Shown: positions 25,399-37,196, counted from the stretch's first letter. The stretch: DNA of 64,000 nt from an uncultured Bacteroides sp. (GCF_963677715.1 NZ_OY782495.1:248001-312000), one strand, 5' to 3'. Numbers and translations are program-made. Notes: a model not told the origin generated them from the letters alone.

Positions 25399-25980
25399 AT
25401 GACTTATGATATGCCAAAACTTCCCTACGCAACCGATGCGTTGGAACCTGTAATCAGTCAGAAAACTCTCGAATATCATTATGGCAAGCACCTGCAAGCC
25501 TATGTAAACAACCTGAACAGCCTTGTACCCGGAACGGCCTTTGAAGGCAAAACGGTAGAAGAAATTGTGGCTACGGCTCCGGATGGTGCCATCTTTAACA
25601 ATGCCGGACAGGTATTGAACCACACACTGTACTTTACTCAGTTTGCCGGAAAGCCTTCGCAAAGCGAACCATCGGGTAAACTGGCGGAAGCTATCGTAAA
25701 AGACTTCGGCAGTTTCGACAACTTTAAAAAAGAATTTACTGCCGCTGCAGTAGGTCTGTTCGGCTCGGGCTGGGCATGGCTGTCTGTAGACAAGAGCGGA
25801 AAGTTGCATATTACGAAAGAAACCAATGGAAGCAATCCGGTTCGTGCCGGTTTGAAACCGCTGTTGGGCTTTGACGTATGGGAACATGCTTATTACTTGG
25901 ATTACCAAAATCGTAGAGCCGACCACATCAGCGCTTTGTGGAGCATTATTGATTGGTCAGTTGTAGACAGCCGACTGTAA
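25399..25980 (+). CDS. sodB: Iron/manganese superoxide dismutase
   Basis: SodB converts superoxide to hydrogen peroxide and oxygen in the cytoplasm, an important aerotolerance factor for anaerobes. The 193-residue product from ATG 25399 (MTYDMPKLPY) has all Fe/Mn-SOD landmarks: metal ligands in EYHYGKHLQAYVNN and NHTLYF, the GLFGSGWAWL strand, and the DVWEHAYYLDYQNRR signature. An in-frame ATG at 25363 adds 12 hydrophobic residues (MNTILMSLILTI); I prefer the inner start because other Bacteroides SODs begin there. A terminator follows directly. Confidence 0.96.
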   Translation: MTYDMPKLPYATDALEPVISQKTLEYHYGKHLQAYVNNLNSLVPGTAFEGKTVEEIVATAPDGAIFNNAGQVLNHTLYFTQFAGKPSQSEPSGKLAEAIVKDFGSFDNFKKEFTAAAVGLFGSGWAWLSVDKSGKLHITKETNGSNPVRAGLKPLLGFDVWEHAYYLDYQNRRADHISALWSIIDWSVVDSRL

Positions 25981-26032
25981 ATAGGTAAAAATAGCGCCAG
26001 AGAGAGGTTCTGAGGCCTCTTTCCACACATAT

Positions 26033-26079
26033 AAACACAGATATTACCAGCAGAAATATCTGTGTTTTTCTTTTTTTAT
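26033..26079 (+). terminator. Terminator of sodB
   Basis: AAACACAGATATT pairs with AATATCTGTGTTT, followed by a T-rich tract. Confidence 0.85.
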
Positions 26080-26090
26080 TAAAAAAGTAG

Positions 26091-26098
26091 TAACTTTG
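26091..26098 (+). promoter_or_regulatory. -7 box of the sensor kinase gene
   Basis: TAACTTTG matches TAnnTTTG. It lies 18 bases before ATG 26117, so the leader would be only about a dozen bases. The -33 region is T-rich without a clean box. Confidence 0.5.
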
Positions 26099-26116
26099 CG
26101 GCCTAATTACCTAAGT

Positions 26117-28120
26117 ATGATACCTCAATTGACTATTTCTCAGAAAGTTCGCTACTCTGTAGTGTTCGGATTTTTATTCGTTTTAGCGCTGCCAATAATG
26201 GCTCACCATAAAACCGAAATAGATGAGATAAATCCGGGTGAGATACTCTTTATCAGCTCGTATAACTCGTATACCGAATATACCTTAGAAAATATTAATT
26301 CATTTATTGATACTTATAATAAATTAGGCGGGAAATATTCCATAGCGGTGGAAAACATGAATTGTACCAGCCTGAACGAAGCATATAAATGGCAAGGTAG
26401 AATAGCCCGGATTCTGGAAAAACACCCGAAAGTGAAACTAATTATTCTTTTAGGAGGCGAGGCATGGATAAACTACCTACAACTGGCGGATGAGAAATAC
26501 AAAAAGATCCCGGTGATGTGTGCGATGTTTTCGCACCACGGAGTAGCATTGCCTGAAGATTCTGTGCAAATGAGTTCGTATGAACCCGAAAGCCTTGATT
26601 TGACGGAGGCTATGAAAAAATTTAATGTGAAATTGTGCTTATCTTATAATTACGACATAGCCAAAAGCATCGAACTGATGAAATCTTTTTATCCGAAGAT
26701 GAAGAATCTGGTCTTTTTGTCGGACAATACATACAACGGCATTTCACTCCACGCACTGGTGAAAAAAGAGCTCAAAAAATATCCGGAGATACGTCCCATT
26801 TTTATTGACGGACGAAAATTAAGTCTGGAAGGGGCCGCTAAAAGATTACATGATGTTCCGTCAAATTCGGTGATGTTACTGGGAATATGGAAGATAGACA
26901 GCTTGGAGATTTCTTATATAAATAATTCTGTGTATGCTTTTAAATATGTGAATCCCTTACTCCCTGTTTTCAGCCTTACGGCTACCGGCATAGGTTATTG
27001 GGCCATTGGAGGATATGTGCCTCTCTATGAAGATGTGGGAAAGAAACTCGGATTGAAAGCCTATCGGATATTAGACCTACATCATAACGAAAAGCCAGAA
27101 TTTACATTACTAAAGAGTGAGTATAAATTTGATGTGCAAAAGCTCGAAGAAATGGGCTTCAAAGGCAAAGTTTTGCCTGAAGGAAGTACACTGGTTAATT
27201 ACCGTCACCCTTTTTTTGTAGTGTATAAAAGAGAGGTGGAAACTATTTTTTTTGTATTCATTGCGTTAATTATAGGCTTGGCGGTATCACTTTTCTATTA
27301 TTGCAAAACGACAAAGCTAAAAAACTCACTGATAATACTGATGCGTAAACTGAGCGAGGATAAAGAAAAGCTGGAATTGTCTCAAGAGGAACTAAGACTG
27401 GCCAAGGAACACGCTGAAGAATCGAGTCGATTGAAGAGTGCTTTTGTTTCTAATATGAGTCATGAAATTCGTACGCCGCTCAATGCCATTGTGGGCTTTT
27501 CGAATCTGCTGATAAGCACTATAGAGGTCGACAAAGAACAAAAAGAGTATGCCGACATTATTCAAACAAACTCCGACCTGCTGCTGCAACTGATTAGTGA
27601 TGTGCTCGATGTGTCGAGACTGGAATCGGGAAAACTGCAATTTCACTATGAAGAGTGCGACATCGTGCAGCATTGTGAAGGCATGATAAGGCTCATTAAC
27701 CAAAGTAAAAAGAATGAGATAACGGTAACGTTGCGCTCTCCACTGAAAAAGTATATGCTCAAAACCGATCCCAGGCGTTTGCAGCAAGTAGTTATGAATT
27801 TACTGAATAATGCCATCAAGTTCACTCCGGAAGGAGGAAACATAACATTGGCTTTTGAAGTGGATGAAGAAAAATCAATGGTATTATTTTCAGTGACAGA
27901 TACGGGATGCGGCATTCCGGCCGACAAGCAGGATCTGGTATTTAGCCGCTTCGAAAAACTAAACGAGTTTGTGCAGGGTACCGGTTTGGGGCTGGCTATC
28001 TGCAAGCTGACCGTTAATCACATGGGGGGTGATATATGGATTGACAAGGATTATAAGGATGGAGCACGCTTTGTGTTCTCGCATCCCATTATGCCAAAAG
28101 ATGAATTGTTTATTGATTAA
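26117..28120 (+). CDS. Membrane sensor histidine kinase with a substrate-binding-protein-like periplasmic domain
   Basis: The 667-residue protein begins at ATG 26117; the TTG at 26096 lies in the promoter. It has an N-terminal signal/membrane anchor (VFGFLFVLALPIMA), a large periplasmic domain of about 330 residues (from GEILFISSYNSYTEY) resembling ABC_sub_bind proteins, a second membrane helix (FFVFIALIIGLAVSLFYY), a coiled coil, and the kinase core: H-box FVSNMSHEIRTPLN near residue 450, N-box NLLNNAIKFTPEGG, DTGCGIP, FSRFEKL and GTGLGLAI. It has no receiver or DNA-binding domain, and no response regulator gene is adjacent. It precedes the thiamine operon but is separated from it by the riboswitch. 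The ligand is unknown. Confidence 0.9.
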   Translation: MIPQLTISQKVRYSVVFGFLFVLALPIMAHHKTEIDEINPGEILFISSYNSYTEYTLENINSFIDTYNKLGGKYSIAVENMNCTSLNEAYKWQGRIARILEKHPKVKLIILLGGEAWINYLQLADEKYKKIPVMCAMFSHHGVALPEDSVQMSSYEPESLDLTEAMKKFNVKLCLSYNYDIAKSIELMKSFYPKMKNLVFLSDNTYNGISLHALVKKELKKYPEIRPIFIDGRKLSLEGAAKRLHDVPSNSVMLLGIWKIDSLEISYINNSVYAFKYVNPLLPVFSLTATGIGYWAIGGYVPLYEDVGKKLGLKAYRILDLHHNEKPEFTLLKSEYKFDVQKLEEMGFKGKVLPEGSTLVNYRHPFFVVYKREVETIFFVFIALIIGLAVSLFYYCKTTKLKNSLIILMRKLSEDKEKLELSQEELRLAKEHAEESSRLKSAFVSNMSHEIRTPLNAIVGFSNLLISTIEVDKEQKEYADIIQTNSDLLLQLISDVLDVSRLESGKLQFHYEECDIVQHCEGMIRLINQSKKNEITVTLRSPLKKYMLKTDPRRLQQVVMNLLNNAIKFTPEGGNITLAFEVDEEKSMVLFSVTDTGCGIPADKQDLVFSRFEKLNEFVQGTGLGLAICKLTVNHMGGDIWIDKDYKDGARFVFSHPIMPKDELFID

Positions 28121-28216
28121 GTGAATGGCTTTTCTCCAAACGAATCTTCTCATTTTAATTTTTATTGAAAAAGCAGAGGCTTTTATTTGTTTTCCGGACT
28201 TTTTTAGTTTTCTTTG

Positions 28217-28299
28217 CTCCCTGTAAAGACAAAGGGGTGCCCCAAGAAGGCTGAGATTAAACCCTATGAACCTGATGCAGTTAATACTGACGCAGGGAT
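28217..28299 (+). promoter_or_regulatory. TPP riboswitch (thi box)
   Basis: It shows the conserved aptamer elements in order: P1 strand TCCCTG, GGGGTGCC, GGCTGAGAT, AACCC, GAACCTGATGCAG, TTAATACTGACG and the closing CAGGGA. TPP binding should reduce expression of the following thiamine genes. About 80 bases lie between the aptamer and thiS; no clear terminator hairpin is visible there, so control may be at translation or through a less obvious terminator. Confidence 0.97.
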
Positions 28300-28381
28300 T
28301 GTTATTTCTTCTAATTATCTTTCCGCTTTTAATAAGCACTCTTCTTTGTATTTACAACTTCAATTTTTAAAACGAATAAAA

Positions 28382-28582
28382 ATGAAAGTACAGGTAAACA
28401 ACAAAGAAGTGGAAACAGACTTTTCCATTACCCTCGCTCAACTAACCGCTCAACTGGCACTCTCGCCTATCGGCATAGCTATTGCTGTGAATAATCGGAT
28501 GATTCCGCGCACGGCATGGGGCACGCAGACACTACAGGAAAATGATGCTATTGTGGTCATTAAAGCGGCATGCGGAGGATAA
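28382..28582 (+). CDS. thiS: Sulfur carrier protein ThiS
   Basis: The product is 66 residues, started at ATG 28382 (MKVQVNNKEVETD). It has the beta-grasp fold pattern and the essential C-terminal Gly-Gly (KAACGG). ThiF adenylates this terminus, it becomes a thiocarboxylate, and it gives sulfur to thiazole synthase ThiG. It is the first gene after the riboswitch. The longer open frame upstream runs through the aptamer and is not coding. ThiE follows after 4 bases. Confidence 0.95.
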   Translation: MKVQVNNKEVETDFSITLAQLTAQLALSPIGIAIAVNNRMIPRTAWGTQTLQENDAIVVIKAACGG

Positions 28583-28586
28583 AATA

Positions 28587-29207
28587 ATGATCAGCTTACA
28601 ATTTATTACTCACCAAACAGAGAGGTATTCTTACTTCGACTCGGCTTGCCTGGCACTGGAAGGAGGCTGCAAATGGATACAACTACGCATGAAGGAGGCA
28701 ACACCCGAAGAGGTGAAAGCCGTGGCGCTGCAATTAAAACCTCTTTGCAAAAAGCAGGAGGCTTTATTGATTATCGATGACCGGGTGGAACTGGCTAAGG
28801 AAGTGGAAGCGGACGGGGTGCATCTGGGCAAAACGGACATGCCGGTGACCGAAGCGCGGCAGATACTGGGCGAAGGATTTATTATCGGCGGTACAGCCAA
28901 TACCTTTGAAGAGGTACAGGCACATTATAGGGCCAGGGCCGACTACGTGGGTATCGGGCCGTTTCGTTTTACCACAACCAAGAAAAATCGGGGTCCGGTA
29001 CTGGGGCCGGAGGGTTACCGAAACATTGTGGAACAAATGGAGCGTGCTTCTATCGAACTGCCTACGGTAGCTATAGGAGGCATTCTGTATGAGGATATAG
29101 CCACCATTTTGCAAACGGGCATAAAGGGCATTGCTCTCTCGGGCGCTATTTTACAGGCGGAGAATCCGGTGGAAGAAACACGAAGGATACTGAACGGATC
29201 TTTCTAA
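28587..29207 (+). CDS. thiE: Thiamine-phosphate synthase
   Basis: ThiE joins HMP-pyrophosphate and thiazole phosphate to thiamine phosphate. The 206-residue TIM barrel starts at ATG 28587 ([10 protein letters not shown]) and has the substrate-binding motifs [47 protein letters not shown] and VAIGGI. It lies between thiS and thiG in the riboswitch operon. A second ThiE-like protein is encoded at the end of the cluster. Confidence 0.93.
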   Translation: MISLQFITHQTERYSYFDSACLALEGGCKWIQLRMKEATPEEVKAVALQLKPLCKKQEALLIIDDRVELAKEVEADGVHLGKTDMPVTEARQILGEGFIIGGTANTFEEVQAHYRARADYVGIGPFRFTTTKKNRGPVLGPEGYRNIVEQMERASIELPTVAIGGILYEDIATILQTGIKGIALSGAILQAENPVEETRRILNGSF

Positions 29208-29223
29208 AAAAAATAATAAAACA

Positions 29224-31702
<2,479 letters not shown>

Positions 31703-31758
31703 AGGGTGATGAATAATTTTATCGGAATAAGCGAAATGGATTATTAAAATTAGACGGA

Positions 31759-32883
31759 ATGATGTTTTCAGAAGAATTAGAGAAAATATCCTGGGAAGAA
31801 ACGACCCGGGAGATATATGCCAAAACAGACGTGGATGTACGCCGTGCGCTAGGCAAAAAGAGTCTTACTGTGGAGGATTTTAAAGCGCTGATTTCTCCGG
31901 CGGCTCTTCCTTATCTGGAGGTGATGGCTCAATTGAGCCGGAGATATACACTGGAACGTTTCGGCAAAACAATATCGATGTTCGTGCCGCTTTACATCAC
32001 CAATTCGTGTACCAATTCGTGCATCTATTGTGGCTTTAACCACAGCAATCCGATGAAGCGTACCATCCTTACGGAAGAGGAGATGGTGAACGAATATAAA
32101 GCCATCAGAAGATTGGCTCCGTTTGAGAATCTGTTACTGGTTACGGGAGAGAATCCGGCCAAAGCGGGAGTGAATTATATTGAACGGGCATTACAACTGG
32201 CTAAGCCGTATTTCTCTAATCTGCAGATTGAGGTGATGCCGCTTAAAGCTGCAGAATATGAGCGACTTACGCATTCGGGACTGAACGGGGTGATCTGTTT
32301 TCAGGAGACGTACAACAAGGCCAATTACAACATTTACCACCCGCGGGGAATGAAGGCGAACTTTGAATGGCGCGTAAACGGGTTCGACCGTATGGGGCAG
32401 GCAGGTATGCACAAAATAGGTATGGGGGTACTGATCGGGTTAGAGGAATGGCGAACGGATGTGGCGATGATGGCGCATCACTTACGGTATCTGCAAAAGC
32501 ATTACTGGAAAACGAAATACAGCGTGAACTTTCCCCGCATGCGACCTTCGGAGAATGGGGGCTTTCAGCCGAATGTGGTGATGAGCGACCGGGAGCTGGC
32601 TCAGGTGACGTTTGCCATGCGTATTTTTGATCATGATGTGGATATCTCCTACTCTACCCGTGAATGTGCGGAGCTTCGCAACCAAATGGCTACGCTCGGA
32701 GTAACGACGATGAGTGCCGAGAGTAAAACAGAACCGGGGGGATACTATACGTATCCGGAGGCATTGGAACAGTTTCATGTAAGCGATGAGCGCAAAGCGG
32801 TTGAGGTGGATGCGGCACTGCGCTTGCTGGGACGTATTCCGGTTTATAAGGATTGGGATCAGGCCTTTGACCGGGCAATATAA
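31759..32883 (+). CDS. thiH: 2-iminoacetate synthase (tyrosine lyase)
   Basis: ThiH cleaves tyrosine with a SAM radical to give dehydroglycine (2-iminoacetate) and p-cresol, supplying ThiG. The 374-residue protein has the radical SAM cluster motif C84xxxC88xxC91 within TNSCTNSCIYCGF and the ThiH C-terminal region FDHDVDISYSTRECAELRNQ. Use of ThiH rather than the oxygen-dependent glycine oxidase ThiO fits an anaerobe. The gap to thiC is 56 bases with no terminator. Confidence 0.95.
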   Translation: MMFSEELEKISWEETTREIYAKTDVDVRRALGKKSLTVEDFKALISPAALPYLEVMAQLSRRYTLERFGKTISMFVPLYITNSCTNSCIYCGFNHSNPMKRTILTEEEMVNEYKAIRRLAPFENLLLVTGENPAKAGVNYIERALQLAKPYFSNLQIEVMPLKAAEYERLTHSGLNGVICFQETYNKANYNIYHPRGMKANFEWRVNGFDRMGQAGMHKIGMGVLIGLEEWRTDVAMMAHHLRYLQKHYWKTKYSVNFPRMRPSENGGFQPNVVMSDRELAQVTFAMRIFDHDVDISYSTRECAELRNQMATLGVTTMSAESKTEPGGYYTYPEALEQFHVSDERKAVEVDAALRLLGRIPVYKDWDQAFDRAI

Positions 32884-32903
32884 ACGAAAAGAATAGTGTG
32901 AAG

Positions 32904-33596
32904 ATGGAAAAATATAACAGACAAATGATGTTGCCTGAAATAGGCGAAGAAGGACAGGCAAAGCTGCTGGCGGCCCGGGTGTTGATTATAGGAGTGGGCG
33001 GATTGGGATCTCCGATAGCTCTTTATCTGGCCGGTGCGGGGATAGGTACCATCGGATTGGTAGATGAGGATGTAGTGAGCATCTCTAACCTGCACAGGCA
33101 GGTGTTGTACTCGGAAGCACAAACGGGAGAACGGAAAGCTACCTGTGCGGCTATAAGGCTCTCAGCGCTGAACAAAGACATAAAGGTGCATGCGTATACC
33201 ACCAGATTAACGGAAGAGAATGCCCGTGAACTTATCGGGCAATATGACGTAGTAGTGGACGGTTGCGACAACTTTGCCACCCGTTATCTGATAAACGATG
33301 TGTGTGTAGAACTGGGCAAACCTTATGTGTGCGGAGCCATTTGTGGCTTTGAAGGGCAGGTGGCCGTATTTAATTATCAGACGACAAAAAATTACAGGGA
33401 CTTATATCCTGACGAGGAGGAAATGAAGAAGATGCCGTTGCCTCCCAAAGGGGTAATAGGGATGACACCAGCTATTACAGGCAGTGTGGAAGCGATGGAG
33501 GTTATAAAGATAATCGGCGGTTTGGGCAGTATTTTATCGGGAAAACTATGGACAATAGACCTCCGGACTTTACAAACTAACATCTTTTCACTATAA
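32904..33596 (+). CDS. thiF: ThiF/HesA/MoeB-type adenylyltransferase
   Basis: It adenylates the C-terminal glycine of ThiS. I start it at ATG 32904 (MEKYNRQMMLPEIG) rather than the GTG two codons earlier; it gives 230 residues. ATP-binding motifs are present: IIGVGGLGSP, DEDVVSISNLHRQ, VDGCDNFATRYLIND. The C-terminal part lacks the usual zinc-binding CxxC pairs: where E. coli-type proteins have CYRC, this reads NYRDLYPDEEE, and the region of the cysteine that forms the acyl-disulfide intermediate is PPKGVIGMTP. It is the last gene clearly within the riboswitch operon. Confidence 0.9.
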   Translation: MEKYNRQMMLPEIGEEGQAKLLAARVLIIGVGGLGSPIALYLAGAGIGTIGLVDEDVVSISNLHRQVLYSEAQTGERKATCAAIRLSALNKDIKVHAYTTRLTEENARELIGQYDVVVDGCDNFATRYLINDVCVELGKPYVCGAICGFEGQVAVFNYQTTKNYRDLYPDEEEMKKMPLPPKGVIGMTPAITGSVEAMEVIKIIGGLGSILSGKLWTIDLRTLQTNIFSL

Positions 33597-33599
33597 ACG

Positions 33600-33631
33600 T
33601 TGCCTTTTAAAATGGCAAATAACTAACTTTG
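33600..33631 (+). promoter_or_regulatory. Internal promoter before the second ThiE/TenI-like gene
   Basis: TTG (33600-33602), a 21-base spacer and a perfect TAACTTTG (33624-33631). TGCCTTTTAAAATGGCA overlaps the -33 region as a small palindrome. It would allow expression of the next gene independently of the TPP riboswitch. Confidence 0.6.
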
Positions 33632-33658
33632 CCCGACTTTACCGTTTTAAAAATAGAA

Positions 33659-34267
33659 ATGAAACTCATTGTAGTAACTACTCCTACTTTCTTTGTAGAG
33701 GAAGATAAAATTATCACTGCTCTTTTTGAAGAGGGCTTGGACATTCTTCATCTCCGAAAACCGGATATGCCTGCTCTGTATGCAGAGAGGCTGCTGACTT
33801 TAATACCCGAGAAGTATCATCACCGTATTGTTACGCACGAGCATTTCTATCTGAAAAACGAGTTCGACCTCATGGGGATTCATATCAACAAGCGTAATCC
33901 GGAGGAACCGCACGATTATCACGGACACATTAGCTGTTCTTGCCACTCGGTGGAAGAGGTGAAGAATAAGAAGCATCTGTATGACTATGTATTTCTAAGC
34001 CCTATATACGATTGTATTTCAAAAGAGGGATATAGCTCGGCCTACACGCCCGAGGAACTGAGACAGGCTGCTGCAGAAGAAATAATAGACAACAAGGTGA
34101 TAGCGCTGGGTGGCATTACGCCCGACAACCTGTTGGAGATAAAAGATTTCGGTTTTGGCGGCGCAGCGGTACTGGGCGACCTGTGGCAGAAGTTTGATGT
34201 TTGTACGGACCTGAACTTTCTGGCTATCATAAAGCATTTCAAAATGCTTAAAGAAATGGCGGATTAA
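33659..34267 (+). CDS. ThiE/TenI-like protein
   Basis: The 202-residue TIM-barrel protein starts at ATG 33659 (MKLIVVTTPTFF). It shares the ThiE/TenI layout (DILHLRKPD, LMGIHINKRN, YDYVFLSPIYDCISKEGY, KVIALGGI), but the loops that hold HMP pyrophosphate in ThiE are altered: DDR is replaced by THEHFYLKNEF and GVHLGKTD by GIHINKRN. A TenI-like thiazole tautomerase or a salvage function is more likely than a second coupling enzyme. It has its own promoter at 33600. Confidence 0.78.
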   Translation: MKLIVVTTPTFFVEEDKIITALFEEGLDILHLRKPDMPALYAERLLTLIPEKYHHRIVTHEHFYLKNEFDLMGIHINKRNPEEPHDYHGHISCSCHSVEEVKNKKHLYDYVFLSPIYDCISKEGYSSAYTPEELRQAAAEEIIDNKVIALGGITPDNLLEIKDFGFGGAAVLGDLWQKFDVCTDLNFLAIIKHFKMLKEMAD

Positions 34268-34413
34268 AGTAAACAAAGATACTTATACTACTTATTTTTG
34301 CACGCACACTTTAAATGTTTAGATAATAGTGCTTGCTTTTATTTAAACATGTTCTAAGCACACATGCAGATTTACTGAACAGACTCTAATTAAAGCGGGC
34401 ATAAAAAACAAAT

Positions 34414-34448
34414 AGGCTACAAACCCCTATTTATGGGGTTTATAGCCT
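34414..34448 (-). terminator. Terminator of ppdK
   Basis: AGGCTACAAACCCC pairs with GGGGTTTATAGCCT (one mismatch) around TATTTAT. On the minus strand it is followed by a T-rich tract. From 34268 to 34413 I see nothing else. Confidence 0.75.
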
Positions 34449-34475
34449 GATTATCTGATAGTTAGTTTATTGTTA

Positions 34476-37196
34476 TTACTCTTCTATTGCCGCCTGAGCC
34501 GCTGCGAGTCTGGCGATAGGCACTCTGAACGGAGAACAACTAACATAATCCAAACCTACTTTGTGGCAGAACTTAACCGAAGACGGTTCGCCACCATGTT
34601 CGCCGCAGATGCCGCATTTCAGATCGGGACGGATAGAACGGCCTTTCTCGGTAGCCATGCGTATTAACTGCCCTACTCCATTTTGATCGAGTACCTGAAA
34701 AGGATCTACTTTCAAAATTTTCTTCTCCAGATAGATGGGAAGGAAGGAGGCGATATCGTCTCGCGAATAACCAAAGGTCATTTGGGTAAGGTCGTTTGTT
34801 CCGAAAGAGAAGAACTCGGCCGAAGAAGCAATGCGATCGGCTGTTAATGCGGCACGGGGAATCTCAATCATTGTTCCTACTTTGAAATCGATGTGATCGC
34901 TCATCTCGGCAAAGACTACGGCAGCTTCTGCACGGATTACTTTTTCCTGTTCGATAAACTCATACACAATGCCGGTAAGCGGAACCATGATTTCGGGATG
35001 CGTATCTATACCTTCTTTTTTTAGTTCGAGAGCAGCGGTAAGTATGGCTCGGGTCTGCATCTGTGTAATCTCAGGATAAGTGTTGCCCAACCGGCAACCA
35101 CGATGACCTAGCATAGGATTATGCTCGCAAAGCGATTCTACTCGCTGCTGAATGAAAGAGAGTGTAACGCCCATGGCTTCGGCCATTTCTTGCTGACCTT
35201 TCAGATCATGGGGAACAAACTCGTGCAAGGGGGGATCGAGCAAACGAACGGTGACGGGGCAGCCGTTCATCGCCTTAAAGATACCTTTGAAATCTTCTTT
35301 TTGATACGGAAGTATCTTTGCCAACGCCTTACGACGTCCTTCGGCATTACTGGCCAGAATCATCTCACGCATGGCTTTAATCTTTTCGCCTTCAAAGAAC
35401 ATGTGTTCCGTGCGGCAAAGACCGATTCCCACTGCACCGAAATTACGCGCTACCTCAGCGTCGTGAGGCGTATCGGCATTAGTGCGTACCTGAAGCCGGG
35501 TATATTTATCGGCTAATGTCATTAACTGACCGAAATCACCTGACAGTTCGGCAGCCTTAGTCTCTACCTTTCCTTCGTAAACCTCTCCCGTACTGCCGTT
35601 GAGCGAAAGGAAATCGCCTTCTTTGAGAATGGTTCCGTCAATTTCTACCGTACGGGCTTTATAATCTATATTGAGCGCTCCGGCACCGGATACGCAACAT
35701 TTGCCCATGCCGCGGGCTACTACGGCCGCATGCGAGGTCATGCCGCCACGGGCGGTAAGAATGCCTTGTGCCACTTGCATACCGGCCAGATCTTCGGGCG
35801 AGGTTTCAATACGTACCATTATTACTTTTTTACCGTCGACGTGCCATTGGGCAGCATCATCGGCAAAGAAGACAATCTGCCCCGTTGCCGCTCCCGGAGA
35901 AGCAGGAAGGCCACGGGTAAGAATGGTGGCCTGACTGAGTGCTACTTTATCGAATACGGGGTGAAGTAATTCATCGAGTTTGTTAGGTTCCACACGGAGT
36001 AATGCCGTTTTCTCGTCGATCATACCCTGACGAAGCAAATCCATCGCAATCTTAACCATGGCACCGCCCGTGCGCTTACCATTACGTGTTTGAAGAAACC
36101 ACAGCTTGCCTTCCTGAACGGTAAACTCCATATCTTGCATATCCTTGTAGTGATTTTCCAGCTTCGTTTGTAACCGATCGAGTTCCTTGTATATTTCGGG
36201 CATCGCTTCTTCCATAGACGGGTATTTAGTAGCGCGAACTTTTTCACTCACCCCGGCAAGAGCAGCCCAGCGTTGCGAACCGATTTCGGTAATCTGCTGC
36301 GGAGTGCGAATGCCGGCCACCACATCTTCGCCCTGGGCATTGATGAGGTATTCGCCATTGAAAAGGTCTTCTCCTGTTCCGGCATCGCGGGAGAAGCATA
36401 CGCCGGTAGCGGAGGTTTCGCCCATGTTGCCGAACACCATGGCCTGCACGCTGACAGCCGTTCCCCATTCATCGGGAATGCTTTCCATCTTACGATAAAG
36501 AATGGCACGCTCATTCATCCATGAATTGAACACGGCGCAGATAGCCCCCCATAGTTGCTCGTAAGCCGAGGTAGGAAAATCTCTGCCCGTTTGTTCTTTG
36601 ACGGCTATCTTGAATTTCTTTACAAGTTCTTTCAGATCGGCTACCTGAAGCTCATTATCGAGTTTTATCCCCTTGGCACGCTTCACTTCTTCTATGATTG
36701 CTTCGAAAGGGTCGATGTCTTCTTTATTGGTTGGTTTCAGACCCAACACTACGTCGCCATACATCTGCACAAAGCGACGATAGGAATCCCAGGCGAAACG
36801 GGCATTGCCCGTTTTACGTGTAAGACCCTCCACCACTTCATCGTTCAGCCCGAGATTGAGTATAGTGTCCATCATGCCGGGCATAGAGGCCCGCGCACCG
36901 GAACGAACGGAAACGAGCAGAGGATTTTCTACATCACCAAATTTGGAACGCATCAATTTCTCAATATGTATGATGGCTTTTTCTACTTCATCTTTTAGAA
37001 GAGTAACAATTTTATCTTGTCCTAGCTCGTAGTATTCCATACAAACCTCTGTTGTAATAGTAAATCCGGGTGGAACAGGAACACCGATCAAATTCATTTC
37101 GGCCAGATTGGCCCCTTTGCCTCCTAATAGGTTTTTCATGTCGGCTTTGCCTTCAGCCTGACCATTACCAAAAGTATAGACTCTTTTTTTGTTCAT
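34476..37196 (-). CDS. ppdK: Pyruvate, phosphate dikinase
   Basis: PpdK interconverts pyruvate, ATP and phosphate with phosphoenolpyruvate, AMP and pyrophosphate; in Bacteroides it links glycolysis and gluconeogenesis. The 906-residue protein starts at ATG 37196 (MNKKRVYTFGNGQ); an upstream in-frame ATG is unlikely. It has the N-terminal ATP-grasp domain (LLGGKGANLAEM, GSRSGARASMPGMMDTILN-like VSVRSGARAS), the central phosphohistidine region GGMTSHAAVVARGMGKCCVSG, and the C-terminal PEP/pyruvate barrel (MFFEGEKI, GTNDLTQMTFGYSRDD, CGICGEHGGEP). It is monocistronic. Confidence 0.97.
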   Translation of the reverse strand: MNKKRVYTFGNGQAEGKADMKNLLGGKGANLAEMNLIGVPVPPGFTITTEVCMEYYELGQDKIVTLLKDEVEKAIIHIEKLMRSKFGDVENPLLVSVRSGARASMPGMMDTILNLGLNDEVVEGLTRKTGNARFAWDSYRRFVQMYGDVVLGLKPTNKEDIDPFEAIIEEVKRAKGIKLDNELQVADLKELVKKFKIAVKEQTGRDFPTSAYEQLWGAICAVFNSWMNERAILYRKMESIPDEWGTAVSVQAMVFGNMGETSATGVCFSRDAGTGEDLFNGEYLINAQGEDVVAGIRTPQQITEIGSQRWAALAGVSEKVRATKYPSMEEAMPEIYKELDRLQTKLENHYKDMQDMEFTVQEGKLWFLQTRNGKRTGGAMVKIAMDLLRQGMIDEKTALLRVEPNKLDELLHPVFDKVALSQATILTRGLPASPGAATGQIVFFADDAAQWHVDGKKVIMVRIETSPEDLAGMQVAQGILTARGGMTSHAAVVARGMGKCCVSGAGALNIDYKARTVEIDGTILKEGDFLSLNGSTGEVYEGKVETKAAELSGDFGQLMTLADKYTRLQVRTNADTPHDAEVARNFGAVGIGLCRTEHMFFEGEKIKAMREMILASNAEGRRKALAKILPYQKEDFKGIFKAMNGCPVTVRLLDPPLHEFVPHDLKGQQEMAEAMGVTLSFIQQRVESLCEHNPMLGHRGCRLGNTYPEITQMQTRAILTAALELKKEGIDTHPEIMVPLTGIVYEFIEQEKVIRAEAAVVFAEMSDHIDFKVGTMIEIPRAALTADRIASSAEFFSFGTNDLTQMTFGYSRDDIASFLPIYLEKKILKVDPFQVLDQNGVGQLIRMATEKGRSIRPDLKCGICGEHGGEPSSVKFCHKVGLDYVSCSPFRVPIARLAAAQAAIEE

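Noticed and set aside
28214-28582. Extended 122-codon start for thiS
   Set aside because: The extra N-terminus is translated TPP riboswitch; thiS proteins begin at the inner ATG 28382.
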